From contig JAPPGB010000129.1 of assembly GCA_028821475.1 (NCBI GenBank), forward strand, positions 1 through 64,000: 64,000 bases of DNA, in the 5' to 3' direction. Under the pieces are notes generated by a model that worked only from the letters and a program-made list of their open reading frames with translations, had not been told where the DNA came from and searched no databases. The DNA is from Spirochaetaceae bacterium. GTDB lineage: Bacteria > Spirochaetota > Spirochaetia > SZUA-6 > Bin103. This document shows, in pieces, positions 52,226 to 62,103 of this stretch. The first letter of the stretch is position 1. Every line of letters begins with the position of its first letter. The position numbers and the translations under genes are program-made.

Positions 52226-55200
52226 TGGCGCTGCGCAAACTCCTGATCGCGAATCGCGGCGAGGTCGCGGTGCGCGTGGCGCGGGCCGCCGCCGACCTCG
52301 GCATCGCGACCGTCGCCATCCACTCGCAGGACGACGCGGCGTCGCTGCACGTCCAGGTGGCCGACGAGGCGCTGCCGCTGTCCGGGCGCGGCGTACCCGC
52401 CTACCTGGACGGCGCCGCGATCGTGCGGCTCGCGCGCGCGGCCGGGTGCGACGCGATCCACCCCGGCTACGGGTTCCTGGCCGAGAGCGCCGCCTTCGCG
52501 CGCGCCTGCGAGGAGGGCGGGTTGCGTTTCGTGGGGCCGGCGGTCGAGACGCTGGAGCTGTTCGGCGACAAGCTGCGGGCGCGCGCCGCGGCGGCAGCGC
52601 ACGACGTGCCGGTGCTGCCCGGAACCGACGCTCCGACCAGCGCCGGCCAGGCGGCCGCCTTCTTCGCGGGACTGCCCGCCGGCTCCGCGATGATGATCAA
52701 GGCGGTGGCCGGCGGCGGCGGCCGCGGCACCCGCGCCGTCTGGAGCGCGGATCAGGTTGCAGCCGCCTTCGAACGGTGCCGCTCCGAGGCGCAGGGCGCG
52801 TTCGGCGACGGCACCCTGTACGTTGAGCGGATGGTCACCAGGGCGCGCCACGTGGAGGTGCAGATCCTCGGCGACGGCACCGAGGTGGTGCAGGTCGGGG
52901 AGCGCGAATGCAGCGCGCAGCGGCGCCACCAGAAGCTGGTCGAGATTGCCCCGGCGCCCGGCCTGCCCGCCCCGCTGCGCGCGCGCATCATCGACGCGGC
53001 CAAGCGCGTGGCGGCCGCGGCCGGTTACCGCGGCCTCGGGACCTTCGAGTTCCTGGTGGACGCGGACGACTCGGGCGACGGCTCTGGCGACGCTGCCGCG
53101 TTCTCCTTTGTCGAGGCCAACCCCCGGCTGCAGGTGGAGCACACGGTTACCGAGGCGGTCACCGGCCTCGACCTGGTGCAGGCACAGCTCGGCATCGCCG
53201 GCGGCCGGTCGCTGGCGGATCTCGGGCTCACGCAGGAGCAGATCCCCGCCGCGCGCGGCTTTGCGATCCAGGCGCGCGTGAACCTGGAGACCCTGAGCGC
53301 CGACGGCCGGGTGCGGCCCGCGGCGGGCACCATCACCGCGTTCGAGCCGCCGACCGGTCCCGGCGTGCGCACCGACACCTACGGCTACGCCGGTTATACG
53401 ACCAACCCCGCGTTCGACTCGCTGCTGGCCAAGGTGGTCGGCCACTCGCCGTCGCCGAACTTCGTGGACGCGGTGCGGCGCACGTCACGGGCGCTCGGCG
53501 AGTTCCGCCTGGCGGGCGTGGCGACCAACATCCCGTTCCTGCGGAACCTCATCGACCACCCGGACTTCCGCGCCGGCCGCCTCTACACGCGGTTCGTCGA
53601 CGACCACCTGTCCGACCTCGCGGCCCCCCGAACCGATCCGCGGCGGCGACCGTTCGCCAAGCCGGCCCCCGCCGGCGGTGCGAACCCGGTCAGTACCGAT
53701 CCGCTGGCGGTGTTCGCCCACGCCGGCGCGGCCCGCGAAGGCGGTCCCGACAGCCGCGCCGACCGGGCCGGCGCGGCCATGCCCCTGACCGCCCCGGCCG
53801 GCACGGTCGCGCTGCCGGCTCCCATCCAGGGCACCGTCGTCAGCGTGCTGGTCGCGGTGGGCGATGCCGTGCACGCGGGCCAGGAGCTGGTCGTGGTGGA
53901 AGCGATGAAGATGCAGCACTTCGTCGAGGCCGAGGCGGCGGGCCACGTGCGCGGCATCGCGGTGCGCGTGGGCGACGTCGTGGTCGAGGGACACCCGCTG
54001 GTGTACGTCGAACCGGCCGACCTGGGGCGACGCAGCGCCGCCGCCGCACCGTCGATCGACCTCGACCACATCCGCCCCGACCTGCAGGAAGCGATCGACC
54101 GGCACGCCTACACGCTGGACGAGAACCGGCCGGAAGCGGTTGCCAAGCGGCAGCAGCGGGGGTTCCGCATGGCGCGCCGCAACATCGCCCAGCTCGTCGA
54201 CCCGGGCTCGTTCCAGGAGTACTGGCCGCTGGTGGTCGCGCAACAGCACCAGCGCAACGACGACCAGGGGCTGCGCGAGAAGACGCCGGGCGACGGCCTG
54301 GTCGTCGGTACCGCGTCGATCAACGGCGACCGGTTCGCCGACCGGCACTCGCGCGCGATCGTGGTCGCCTACGACTACACCGTGCTGGCCGGCACCCAGG
54401 GTCGCCGCAACCACTACAAGCAGGACCGGATGTACGAACTGGCGACGCGCTACCGGCTGCCGGTGGTGGTGTTCACCGAGGGCGGCGGCGGCCGCCCCGG
54501 CGACGACTACGTGGGGCCGCGCGTGGCCATGGACACCCCCACCTTCATGCAGTTCTCGCAACTCAGCGGCCTGGTGCCGCTGGTCGGCATCAACAACGGG
54601 CGCTGCTTTGCCGGCAACACCGCGTTGCTGGCCTGCTGCGACGTCATCATCGCCACCCGGAACTCAACCATCGGGATGGGCGGGCCGGCGATGATCGAGG
54701 GCGGCGGCCTGGGCGTCTACACGCCGGAGGAGGTGGGACCGATGTCGTTCCAGGTCGCCAACGGCGTGGTCGACATCCTGGTAGAGGACGAGGCGAGCGC
54801 CGTCGACGTGGCCAAGCGCTACCTGTCGTACTTCCAGGGCGCGCTCGATGACTGGGACAGCCACGACCAGCGCCGCCTGCGGCACGTGGTGCCGGACAAC
54901 CGGCTGCGCCTGTACGACATGCGCGAGGTGATCGAGACCATCGCCGACCGCGGCTCGGTCCTGGAGCTGCGCGAGCGGTTCGGCGTCGGCATCATCACCG
55001 CGCTGATCCGGGTCGAGGGCCGCCCCATGGGGGTGCTCGCCAACAACCCGCATCACCTGGCCGGGGCGATCGATTCCGACGGCGCCGACAAGGGCGCGCG
55101 CTTCCTGCAACTGTGCGACGCCTTCGACCTCCCGGTGCTGAGCCTGATGGACTGCCCCGGCATCATGGTCGGGCCGGAGCACGAGCGCACGGCGCTGGTC

Positions 55201-55626
55201 CGGCACAGCGCGCGCATGTTCAACACCGGCGCCAACCTGACCACGCCGCTGTTCGGCGTCATCGTGCGCAAGGCGTACGGGCTCGGCGTGCAGGCGATGT
55301 GCGGCGCCTGCTCGCTGCTCGGGTTCTTCACCGTGGCCTGGCCTACCGCCGAATTCTCCGGCATGAACCTGGAAGGCGCGGTCAAGCTCGGCTACCGCCG
55401 GGAACTGGCGGCGATCGCGGATCCCGAGCAGCGGCGCGCGGAATTCGAGCGCCGGGTCGCGGACGCCTACGAACGCGCCAAGGCCGTCAACGCCGTGGCC
55501 GGCGGCGGCATCGACGACGTCATCGACCCGGCCGACACCCGCCGGTGGATCGCCGCCAGCCTGCGGCGGCTGCCGCCGCAGGCGCCGCGGTCCGGCAAGA
55601 AGCGCCCCTACGTCGACACCTGGTAG
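52225..55626 (+). CDS. Single-chain acyl-CoA carboxylase (BC-BCCP-CT)
   Basis: The protein has 1133 residues. Biotin carboxylase is at about 1-450 (KLLIANRGEVAVRVARA, IKAVAGGGGRGTR, FVEANPRLQVEHTVTE). A biotin carrier domain at about 525-600 has VVVEAMKMQHF with biotinylated Lys562. A fused carboxyltransferase at about 615-1115 has GGGGRPGDDYVG, GNTALLACCDVIIATRN and GFFTVAWPTAEFSGM. Most bacteria encode these on two or more chains; the single-chain order is known from long-chain acyl-CoA carboxylases of mycobacteria. GTG 52225 overlaps the crotonase stop. Which acyl-CoA is used is unknown. Confidence 0.88.
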   Translation: MALRKLLIANRGEVAVRVARAAADLGIATVAIHSQDDAASLHVQVADEALPLSGRGVPAYLDGAAIVRLARAAGCDAIHPGYGFLAESAAFARACEEGGLRFVGPAVETLELFGDKLRARAAAAAHDVPVLPGTDAPTSAGQAAAFFAGLPAGSAMMIKAVAGGGGRGTRAVWSADQVAAAFERCRSEAQGAFGDGTLYVERMVTRARHVEVQILGDGTEVVQVGERECSAQRRHQKLVEIAPAPGLPAPLRARIIDAAKRVAAAAGYRGLGTFEFLVDADDSGDGSGDAAAFSFVEANPRLQVEHTVTEAVTGLDLVQAQLGIAGGRSLADLGLTQEQIPAARGFAIQARVNLETLSADGRVRPAAGTITAFEPPTGPGVRTDTYGYAGYTTNPAFDSLLAKVVGHSPSPNFVDAVRRTSRALGEFRLAGVATNIPFLRNLIDHPDFRAGRLYTRFVDDHLSDLAAPRTDPRRRPFAKPAPAGGANPVSTDPLAVFAHAGAAREGGPDSRADRAGAAMPLTAPAGTVALPAPIQGTVVSVLVAVGDAVHAGQELVVVEAMKMQHFVEAEAAGHVRGIAVRVGDVVVEGHPLVYVEPADLGRRSAAAAPSIDLDHIRPDLQEAIDRHAYTLDENRPEAVAKRQQRGFRMARRNIAQLVDPGSFQEYWPLVVAQQHQRNDDQGLREKTPGDGLVVGTASINGDRFADRHSRAIVVAYDYTVLAGTQGRRNHYKQDRMYELATRYRLPVVVFTEGGGGRPGDDYVGPRVAMDTPTFMQFSQLSGLVPLVGINNGRCFAGNTALLACCDVIIATRNSTIGMGGPAMIEGGGLGVYTPEEVGPMSFQVANGVVDILVEDEASAVDVAKRYLSYFQGALDDWDSHDQRRLRHVVPDNRLRLYDMREVIETIADRGSVLELRERFGVGIITALIRVEGRPMGVLANNPHHLAGAIDSDGADKGARFLQLCDAFDLPVLSLMDCPGIMVGPEHERTALVRHSARMFNTGANLTTPLFGVIVRKAYGLGVQAMCGACSLLGFFTVAWPTAEFSGMNLEGAVKLGYRRELAAIADPEQRRAEFERRVADAYERAKAVNAVAGGGIDDVIDPADTRRWIAASLRRLPPQAPRSGKKRPYVDTW

Positions 55627-57386
55627 GCGGAGGCCACCTCGGTGTCCGCCGCGCCGTCCCGCAACCACTGGCGCAGCCGGGCCTTGCTCACCTTGCCGAC
55701 CTCCGTGAGCGGGAACTCATCCACGATACGGATCTCGGGCAGCTTGTAGGTCGCCATGTTGTCGCGGCACCAGGTGCCGATCTCGTCGCCCGTGGTTGCC
55801 TCGCAGCCGGGCGCGAGCTTCACGAACGCCACCGGCACCTCGCCGCGCTCGCGGTCGGCGCGGCCGACCACGGCACTGCCGGCGATCGCCGGGTGATGAC
55901 CGAGCAGGCTTTCGAGCTCGAACGGGTACACGTTCATGCCCTTGACCTTGAGCATCTCCTTGTCGCGGCCGAGGTAGTGCAGGTAGCCGCGCTCGTCGAT
56001 CATGCCGACGTCGCCGGTGCGAAACCACCCGTCCCGGATCTGCTCGGCACTCTTCTCGGGATCCCGCCAGTAGCCCTTCATGAGCGACGGCGAGGACACC
56101 ACGATGTCCCCTTCCTCGCCGAGCGGCACCAGCCGGCCACTGCTGCGGTCGACGATCTTGTAGCGGGTGCCGGCGGTGGGCAGCCCCACGAAGATGGGCG
56201 TGGACTTCAGGTCCAGGTCGCCGTCCTGCATTCCCGTCGTGAACGTGTCCCAGGTATGGGTCTCGGTCATCCCGAACGACGACTCGTGCAGGGTGATCCC
56301 GGTCAGCTCGCGCCAGCGGCGCCGGTAGCCGAGGTTGAGCTTCTTGACGAACGACGTGCAGGTGGTGACTTCGAGCGAGCTCAGATCGCGGCGCTCGATG
56401 TCCGGCCGTTCCATCAGTTCCACGATGGTGTCCAGCGGTCCACTGAGGTGCGTGACCCGGTACCGCTCGATCGCCTGCAGCACGGCCTCGGCGTCCCAGC
56501 GGGCGAAGTAGATGAGCGTCGATCCGGTCAGCACCGTTTCGATCAGCCGGAGTTGGCCGGAGATCCAGAAGCCCGCCACGTAGGACACGGTACGGATGTC
56601 GCGCGGCGAGGCGCCGGGGCGCAGGTACGTTACCCTGCCCGCGGTGCAGGCATGCAGCATGTTGCGCTGCGTGTGCATGCACCCCTTCGGCATCCCGGTG
56701 GTGCCGCCGGTGTAGTTGATGCTCGCCAGGTCGTCGAGGCTCGGGGCGGGCCGCGTGAAGCCGGGACCGTGGCCGGCCAGCAGCTCCGGCAGCTCCAGGG
56801 CGCCGGGACAGGCGCGCGGCAGCTCCTGCAGCAGCTTCGGCAGCGGCAGGCCGGGCTCGCTCGGGAGATAGTCGGCGAAGCGGGTGACGACCACCGCCTC
56901 CAGGTTGGTTTCGTCCCGCACCGTCTCGACCAGCGGATGCAGCCGGTCCATCGCCACCAGCACCCTGGGGTCGGCGTCGGCGAGCTGGTAGCGCAGTTCG
57001 TGTTCCTTGAACATCGGGTTCACCGGCACGTGCACGCAGCCGAGCTTGAGGATGCCGTAGAACACGATGAAGTACTGCGGGCAGTTGTAGAGGAGCACCG
57101 CCACGCGGTCTCCCCGTACCAGCCCGCGCGCCTCCAGGAAGGCGGCGAACCGGTCGCTGGCGTCGTCCAGTTCGGCGTAGGTGAGCCGATAGCCGTAGTA
57201 GGCGACGCAGGTCTTGTCGGGCGTCGCGCGCGCCGCGTGGCGCAGATGCTCGGTCACCGGGATCTCGCCGAGCGGGTAGCGGACCTCACGCGGCACACCG
57301 GCGGGCCAGGCGTGCTCGACCAGCTTCGCTACCGCGGCCAAGTACTCGCGTTCGTCCAGGGCTGCAGCCCGACGCGCCGGACTCAC
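55608..57386 (-). CDS. AMP-forming acyl-CoA synthetase
   Basis: The protein has 592 residues from GTG 57386 (GTGA overlap with the thioesterase gene). SINYTGGTTGMPKGCMH is the ATP loop, SSFGMTETHTWDTF the second motif, GWFRTGDVGMIDERGYLHYL the hinge region, and the catalytic lysine is in TEVGKVSKARLRQWL. It activates a carboxylic acid to its CoA ester. Its end overlaps the convergent carboxylase gene by 19 bp, so it may supply that enzyme's substrate. Confidence 0.9.
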   Translation of the reverse strand: MSPARRAAALDEREYLAAVAKLVEHAWPAGVPREVRYPLGEIPVTEHLRHAARATPDKTCVAYYGYRLTYAELDDASDRFAAFLEARGLVRGDRVAVLLYNCPQYFIVFYGILKLGCVHVPVNPMFKEHELRYQLADADPRVLVAMDRLHPLVETVRDETNLEAVVVTRFADYLPSEPGLPLPKLLQELPRACPGALELPELLAGHGPGFTRPAPSLDDLASINYTGGTTGMPKGCMHTQRNMLHACTAGRVTYLRPGASPRDIRTVSYVAGFWISGQLRLIETVLTGSTLIYFARWDAEAVLQAIERYRVTHLSGPLDTIVELMERPDIERRDLSSLEVTTCTSFVKKLNLGYRRRWRELTGITLHESSFGMTETHTWDTFTTGMQDGDLDLKSTPIFVGLPTAGTRYKIVDRSSGRLVPLGEEGDIVVSSPSLMKGYWRDPEKSAEQIRDGWFRTGDVGMIDERGYLHYLGRDKEMLKVKGMNVYPFELESLLGHHPAIAGSAVVGRADRERGEVPVAFVKLAPGCEATTGDEIGTWCRDNMATYKLPEIRIVDEFPLTEVGKVSKARLRQWLRDGAADTEVASAYQVST

Positions 57387-57817
57387 TCCGCCTCCGCCGC
57401 CTGCGGCGCCGGCAGGTGGCTGGCCACGCACCCGGGTACCGTAACGATCACCCGCGAGTCCAGGTCCATGATCACGCTCGTGGCCGCTCCCTGGAGCGCA
57501 ATCGCGCCGTCCGGCTTGATGATCTCGTGGCCGAGGGTGAAGCTCTTGCGCCCCAGCCGCTGGCCCCGCGTCATGACGCGCAGGCGCTCGCCGAGGAAAC
57601 ACTCGCGGCGATAGTCGTAGTTGATGTTGACCACCACCGGGACGTAGTTCCTGCCGGCGTCGCGCAGGCCGTTGGCGGTGTACCAGTGGCCGCGCGCACG
57701 CTCCAGCATCCTGACCGCCTGCACGTGGTTCAGATGCCCGAGCCGATCGCAATCCGACTCCAGCACCTCGATGATCGTCTCCAGTTCAGCAGGCACGCCG
57801 CGACCCCTCACCGACAC
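57383..57817 (-). CDS. Hotdog-fold acyl-CoA thioesterase (4HBT type)
   Basis: The protein has 144 residues. ESDCDRLGHLNHVQAVRMLE is the 4-hydroxybenzoyl-CoA thioesterase-like active-site helix, with the Asp and GHLNH positions. NINYDYRRECFLGERLRVMT and GHEIIKPDG are the central strands. It is co-transcribed with the acyl-CoA synthetase and would hydrolyse CoA esters, perhaps as a release valve. Confidence 0.85.
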   Translation of the reverse strand: MSVRGRGVPAELETIIEVLESDCDRLGHLNHVQAVRMLERARGHWYTANGLRDAGRNYVPVVVNINYDYRRECFLGERLRVMTRGQRLGRKSFTLGHEIIKPDGAIALQGAATSVIMDLDSRVIVTVPGCVASHLPAPQAAEAE

Positions 57818-57854
57818 TATACGACACTCTCACACAGAGAATCCCGCCGGCGTT

Positions 57855-57920
57855 CACGCCGCTCCCCGATCGTGTCGAAGGCACAGTCGACGCCGCCATC
57901 CCCACCTCCGCCATGGTCAC
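57855..57920 (-). pseudogene. Possible small remnant of a zinc dehydrogenase gene
   Basis: On the minus strand GGGGDGGVDCAFDTIGERRE resembles GGGADYAFDTIGVRA of the dehydrogenase at 50203, with DNA similarity over about 40 bp. Nothing else of the gene is nearby. It could be chance. Confidence 0.35.
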
Positions 57921-57967
57921 GCCAGACCAACCAAAGTGCTTGATTGGCGGCGGGCAAGCGCGCGAGC

Positions 57968-58177
57968 ATGCGCACCATGCGACCCGCACCGCGCGCGCGC
58001 ACCGCGCCGGTCGCCGCCGCTGAGCCGGCCGCCGGCAGGTTGGCGGCGGTTGCGCTGTTCGCGGCGTGCGGACACCTGGGCCTCGAACTGGTGTCCAACT
58101 TCCTGCCGGTCGTGTACCCGATCCTGGTGGCGGAGGCAGGGTTCAGCACCCGCGGCGCCGGTCCGTTGCCGCGGTAG
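57968..58177 (+). pseudogene. N-terminal fragment of an MFS transporter
   Basis: The 69-residue frame contains LAAVALFAACGHLGLELVSN followed by FLPVVYPILVAEAGFS, the first membrane helix of major-facilitator proteins related to fosmidomycin-resistance exporters. The other eleven helices are missing. The frame stops in unrelated sequence. Confidence 0.65.
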
Positions 58178-58186
58178 CAGCCCCCG

Positions 58187-58205
58187 GCGCAACGCGTCGT
58201 TGCGC
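58187..58205. terminator. 7-bp hairpin in the gap before the ABC exporter
   Basis: GCGCAAC and GTTGCGC flank a GCGTC loop. It lies 10 bp after the MFS fragment. No T run follows. The rest of 58206-58419 shows no gene that I can support. Confidence 0.4.
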
Positions 58206-58419
58206 GGCCTTCATGCAGCCTGGGTTTCGCCACGGGCTGCCGCCGGCCCGCTGCGCCGGTCGCTTTCGCACCGGTCCGTCGCGCCATGGCGGCGCCGGCA
58301 AACAGACGTCACCGCCGGACGCGGAAAAGAGTGAACTTTCGCCGCGCGTATGCGTACACTTGCCATCCTGTGATGAGCCTCACTCGTCAGTCCCGCCGCT
58401 GTCGTCCCGCCACGCGCCG

Positions 58420-60237
58420 ATGATCTCGGAATTTACCGCCTCCGGGGTGGCCACCGAGGGCCGCCGCTACGACACCCGTTCGCCGCTGCGCTGGGTGTTC
58501 TCGCACATTCGCCACCATCCGATCCTGGCGGCCGGTGCGGTGGTGTGCTCGATCACCGCCTGGTCGCTGTTCGGTCTCGGCCCGGTGATGGTCGCCAGGG
58601 TCGCGCAGGTGGTGATCGACGGCGGCGCCGGCGCCGCCCTGCTGGCCGCCTCGGCCACGCTGCTGGCGGTGCTCGCCGGCGACTCCATCTGCGCCTTGTG
58701 TTCCAGCCTGTGCGCGGTCACGCTCGGCCATCGCCTGGAGCGCGACGCCCGCGACGAGCTGTACCGCAGCCTGCTCGGCAAGAGCCAGACCTACCACAAC
58801 CGGCAACGGGTCGGCGACCTGGTCGCCCGCGCCACCGACGACATCCGCCATCTCAACCAGATGGTGCATCCGGGCCTGATGTTCATGTCCGACATGGTGC
58901 TGGGGTTCGTGGCGCCGCTGACCTACGTGGCCCTGCTCGACCCGCGGCTGCTGCTGGTGCCGGGGCTGTTCGCGGTGGCGTTCGTGTTCACCGTGCGTGA
59001 CTACACCCGCCGCCTCGGCCCGGTGCTGATGGAGCAGCGCGTCCAGTACGGGCAGGTGACCGCCACCGCCGAGGAGGCGGTGTCCGGCATCGAGCTGGTC
59101 AAGGCCGCGGTGCGGGAGACCTGGGAGCGCAAGCGGTTCCACGCCGGCGCCGCGCTGTTCCGCGACCTGTTCGTGCGCCAGGGCCGCATCGAGGCGCTGT
59201 ACGTGCCGATGCTGATGTTCGGTGTGGCGGTGGCGCTGTCGCTGCTGCACGGCATCGTGCTGCTGCGTGCCGGCGGCATCGACCTCAGCGAGCTGATCGC
59301 GCTGGTTGGGCTGATGCACCTGCTGCGCATCCCCGCCTTCATGTCCGCGTTCTCGTTCGCGATGGTGCAGACCGGCATCGCCGGCGCACGCCGCATCCTG
59401 GCGGTGCTCACCGCGTCCACGGAGCTGGACCAGAACACCGGCGGCCGCCGTGCGGCGGTGCAAGGGGCCATCGCCTTCGAAGGTGTGTCGTTCGGGTACC
59501 AGGACGCCCAGAGCGCGCTGACCGACATCGACGTGCGCATCGCGGCGGGTGAGACGGTGGCGATCGTGGGCCAGACCGGCGCCGGCAAGACCACGCTCAC
59601 GCAATTGGTCAACCGCACCTACGACCCCGACGCGGGCAGGATCACCGTCGACGGCGTCGACCTGCGCGACTGGAACCTGACCAGCCTGCGCTCGCAGATC
59701 GCCAACATCGAGCAGGACGTGTTCCTGTTCTCGCGCACCGTCGCCGAGAACATCGCCTTCGCCCGCCCCGACGCCAGCCGGCAGGAGATCGAGACGGCCG
59801 CCCGCGCCGCCGCCGCGCACGGCTTCATCACCGGCTTTCAGGACGGCTACGACACCGCCATCGGCGAGCGCGGCGTGACCCTGTCCGGCGGCCAGCGGCA
59901 ACGGCTCGCCCTGGCGCGCGCGTTTCTGAAGGATCCGCGCATCCTCATTCTGGACGACTCCACGAGCGCCATCGACAGCAAGACGGAGGACGAGATCCAG
60001 CGCGCCCTGCGCACCGTGCAGCGCGGGCGCACCACGCTGATCATCACCCACCGCCTGTCGCAGATCCGCTGGGCGGACCGCATCCTGGTGCTGGCCGGCG
60101 GGCGGCTGGCGGCGGCCGGCACGCACGACGAACTGCTCGCCACCTCCACCGCGTACCGGCGCATCTTCAGCCATTACGACATCGAGCTGCCGCCGTTGCG
60201 GGCCGCGGTGACGGAAGTCGCGGGGGTGGCCGGCTAA
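58420..60237 (+). CDS. ABC exporter half-transporter with degenerate ATP site
   Basis: The protein has 605 residues. Six membrane helices occupy residues about 30-320, then the ATPase domain: GQTGAGKTT, signature LSGGQRQR, and Walker B ILILDDSTSAID, in which Asp replaces the catalytic Glu. This is typical of one half of heterodimeric exporters such as TM287/288 or BmrCD. The next gene overlaps it by one base and supplies the other half. Likely cargo: lipids, drugs or peptides. Confidence 0.9.
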   Translation: MISEFTASGVATEGRRYDTRSPLRWVFSHIRHHPILAAGAVVCSITAWSLFGLGPVMVARVAQVVIDGGAGAALLAASATLLAVLAGDSICALCSSLCAVTLGHRLERDARDELYRSLLGKSQTYHNRQRVGDLVARATDDIRHLNQMVHPGLMFMSDMVLGFVAPLTYVALLDPRLLLVPGLFAVAFVFTVRDYTRRLGPVLMEQRVQYGQVTATAEEAVSGIELVKAAVRETWERKRFHAGAALFRDLFVRQGRIEALYVPMLMFGVAVALSLLHGIVLLRAGGIDLSELIALVGLMHLLRIPAFMSAFSFAMVQTGIAGARRILAVLTASTELDQNTGGRRAAVQGAIAFEGVSFGYQDAQSALTDIDVRIAAGETVAIVGQTGAGKTTLTQLVNRTYDPDAGRITVDGVDLRDWNLTSLRSQIANIEQDVFLFSRTVAENIAFARPDASRQEIETAARAAAAHGFITGFQDGYDTAIGERGVTLSGGQRQRLALARAFLKDPRILILDDSTSAIDSKTEDEIQRALRTVQRGRTTLIITHRLSQIRWADRILVLAGGRLAAAGTHDELLATSTAYRRIFSHYDIELPPLRAAVTEVAGVAG

Positions 60238-62054
60238 TGGCGTTCATCATGGACGGCATCGGCGCCGAGGAGTACGACCGCACCTACAGCGACCGCGAGC
60301 TGGTGCGCCGCATCTTCGCCTACTTCCGCACCGAGGGGCGGCGCATGCTGGTCGTCTCCGCGGCGGTGGCGGCGTCGTCCGTGTTCGGCGCCGCGTTCCC
60401 GGCGGTGATGTCGCGCGCCATCGACCAGGTCGCCGACACCGCCACGTCGATGAGCGCGATCGCGGTGATCGTGGTGGCCATCGCGCTGCTCAACACCGCC
60501 AACTGGGGGCTGAACGCGGTGCGCCGAATGCTCGGCTCGCGCGCCATCGGCAACGTGGTGCTGCGCATGCGCCGCGACGCCTTCGACGCGCTGATGCGCC
60601 ACGACCTGTCGTTCTACGACCAGTATCCCACCGGCAAGATCGTCAGCCGCGTCACCGCCGACACGCAGGCGTTCTCGGAGGTGGTGACGCTGTCGATGGA
60701 GGTGGTGAGCCAGACCGTCCTGGTGCTGCTGATCTTCGTCTACCTGGCCACCGTCGATCCGGTGCTGACGCTGATCACGCTGGTGCTGGTGCCGCTGGTG
60801 GTCGGCGTGGCGCTCGCGTTCCGCCGCATCGCGCGTGACGTGGTGACCCAGTCGCGGCGCGCTGTGGCTGAGGTGAGCGCGCACGTGCACGAGACGGTGA
60901 GCGGCATCGGCATCGCCAAGTCGTTCCGCAAGGAGCAGACCCTGTACGACCAGTTCGGCGACGTGAACCGGCAGTCGTTCCGCCTCAACTGGCGCGCCGG
61001 CATCGTGTTCTCGAGCATCTTCCCGGTGCTGTTCCTGCTTTCCGGCTTCGGCAACGCCACGCTCGCCTACACCGGCGGGCTGCGCGCTGCCGGCGGCGGC
61101 CTGACCACCGGCGAGTGGTACCTGTTCCTGCAGGCGGTGGGCCTGATGTGGTTCCCGCTCACCTCGATCGCCTCGTTCTGGAGCCAGTTCCAACTCGGCC
61201 TGGCCGCCGGCGAGCGCGTGTTCGCCCTGCTGGACACCGAGCCGCAGGTGGTCCAGACCGGGTCGGAGCCGGTGTCCAACCTGGCCGGCGCGGTCGAGTT
61301 GCGCAACGTCAGCTTCCACTACAAGGAAGGCGAGACGGTGTTCGACAACTTCTCCTTCGCCGTGGCGCCGGGCGAGACGGTGGCGCTGGTGGGCCATACC
61401 GGCTGCGGCAAGTCGAGCATCACCAAGCTGGTGGCGCGCTTCTACGAGTTCCAGAAAGGCAAGATCCTGGTGGACGGCCGCGACATCCGGTCGCTCGATC
61501 TGGCCAGCTTCCGCTCCCACCTCGGCTTCGTGACCCAGGTGCCGTTCCTGTTCAACGGCAGCGTGCTCGACAACGTCCGCTACGGCAGGAGCGACGCGAA
61601 CGACAAGGAAGTGACCGCCGCCGCGCGCCGGGTAGGCGGCGGCGACTGGATCGCCACGCTGCCCGACGGGCTGGCCACCGCGGTGGAAGAGCGCGGGCGC
61701 AACCTGTCCCTCGGCCAGCGCCAGCTCGTCGCCCTGGCCCGCGTGCTGCTGAAGGGGCCGGAGATCGTCATCCTGGACGAGGCCACCGCCAGCGTGGACC
61801 CGCTCACCGAGGCGCTCATCCAGGAAGGCCTGGACGAACTGCTGCGCGACCGCACCGCCATCGTGATCGCACACCGCCTGTCCACCATCAAGCAGGCCGA
61901 CCGCATCGTCGTGCTGCGCACCGGGCGCATCATCGAAGAAGGCTCCCACGAGCAACTCCTCGATGCCGGCGGCCACTACGCCGAGCTGTACAACACCTAC
62001 TTCCGCCACCAGAGCCTGGAATACCTGCAAGCCGCCGGCGCCGCGAGCCACTGA
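60237..62054 (+). CDS. ABC exporter half-transporter with catalytic ATP site
   Basis: The protein has 605 residues. Six membrane helices are followed by Walker A GHTGCGKSS, signature LSLGQRQL, and Walker B IVILDEATASVD with the catalytic Glu, and the switch AHRLST. The signature deviates from LSGGQ, the complement of the partner's altered Walker B, so the pair should have one active and one degenerate ATP site. ATG 60237 overlaps the upstream TAA. Confidence 0.92.
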   Translation: MAFIMDGIGAEEYDRTYSDRELVRRIFAYFRTEGRRMLVVSAAVAASSVFGAAFPAVMSRAIDQVADTATSMSAIAVIVVAIALLNTANWGLNAVRRMLGSRAIGNVVLRMRRDAFDALMRHDLSFYDQYPTGKIVSRVTADTQAFSEVVTLSMEVVSQTVLVLLIFVYLATVDPVLTLITLVLVPLVVGVALAFRRIARDVVTQSRRAVAEVSAHVHETVSGIGIAKSFRKEQTLYDQFGDVNRQSFRLNWRAGIVFSSIFPVLFLLSGFGNATLAYTGGLRAAGGGLTTGEWYLFLQAVGLMWFPLTSIASFWSQFQLGLAAGERVFALLDTEPQVVQTGSEPVSNLAGAVELRNVSFHYKEGETVFDNFSFAVAPGETVALVGHTGCGKSSITKLVARFYEFQKGKILVDGRDIRSLDLASFRSHLGFVTQVPFLFNGSVLDNVRYGRSDANDKEVTAAARRVGGGDWIATLPDGLATAVEERGRNLSLGQRQLVALARVLLKGPEIVILDEATASVDPLTEALIQEGLDELLRDRTAIVIAHRLSTIKQADRIVVLRTGRIIEEGSHEQLLDAGGHYAELYNTYFRHQSLEYLQAAGAASH

Positions 62055-62103
62055 CCGGCGGCGGGCGCCGCCCGTAGGGACCTGCCGGACTCGGGACGGG
62101 CGC

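Noticed and set aside
52908-54851. A 647-codon frame inside the carboxylase gene
   Set aside because: It is the +2 shadow of the biotin carboxylase and carboxyltransferase coding sequence.
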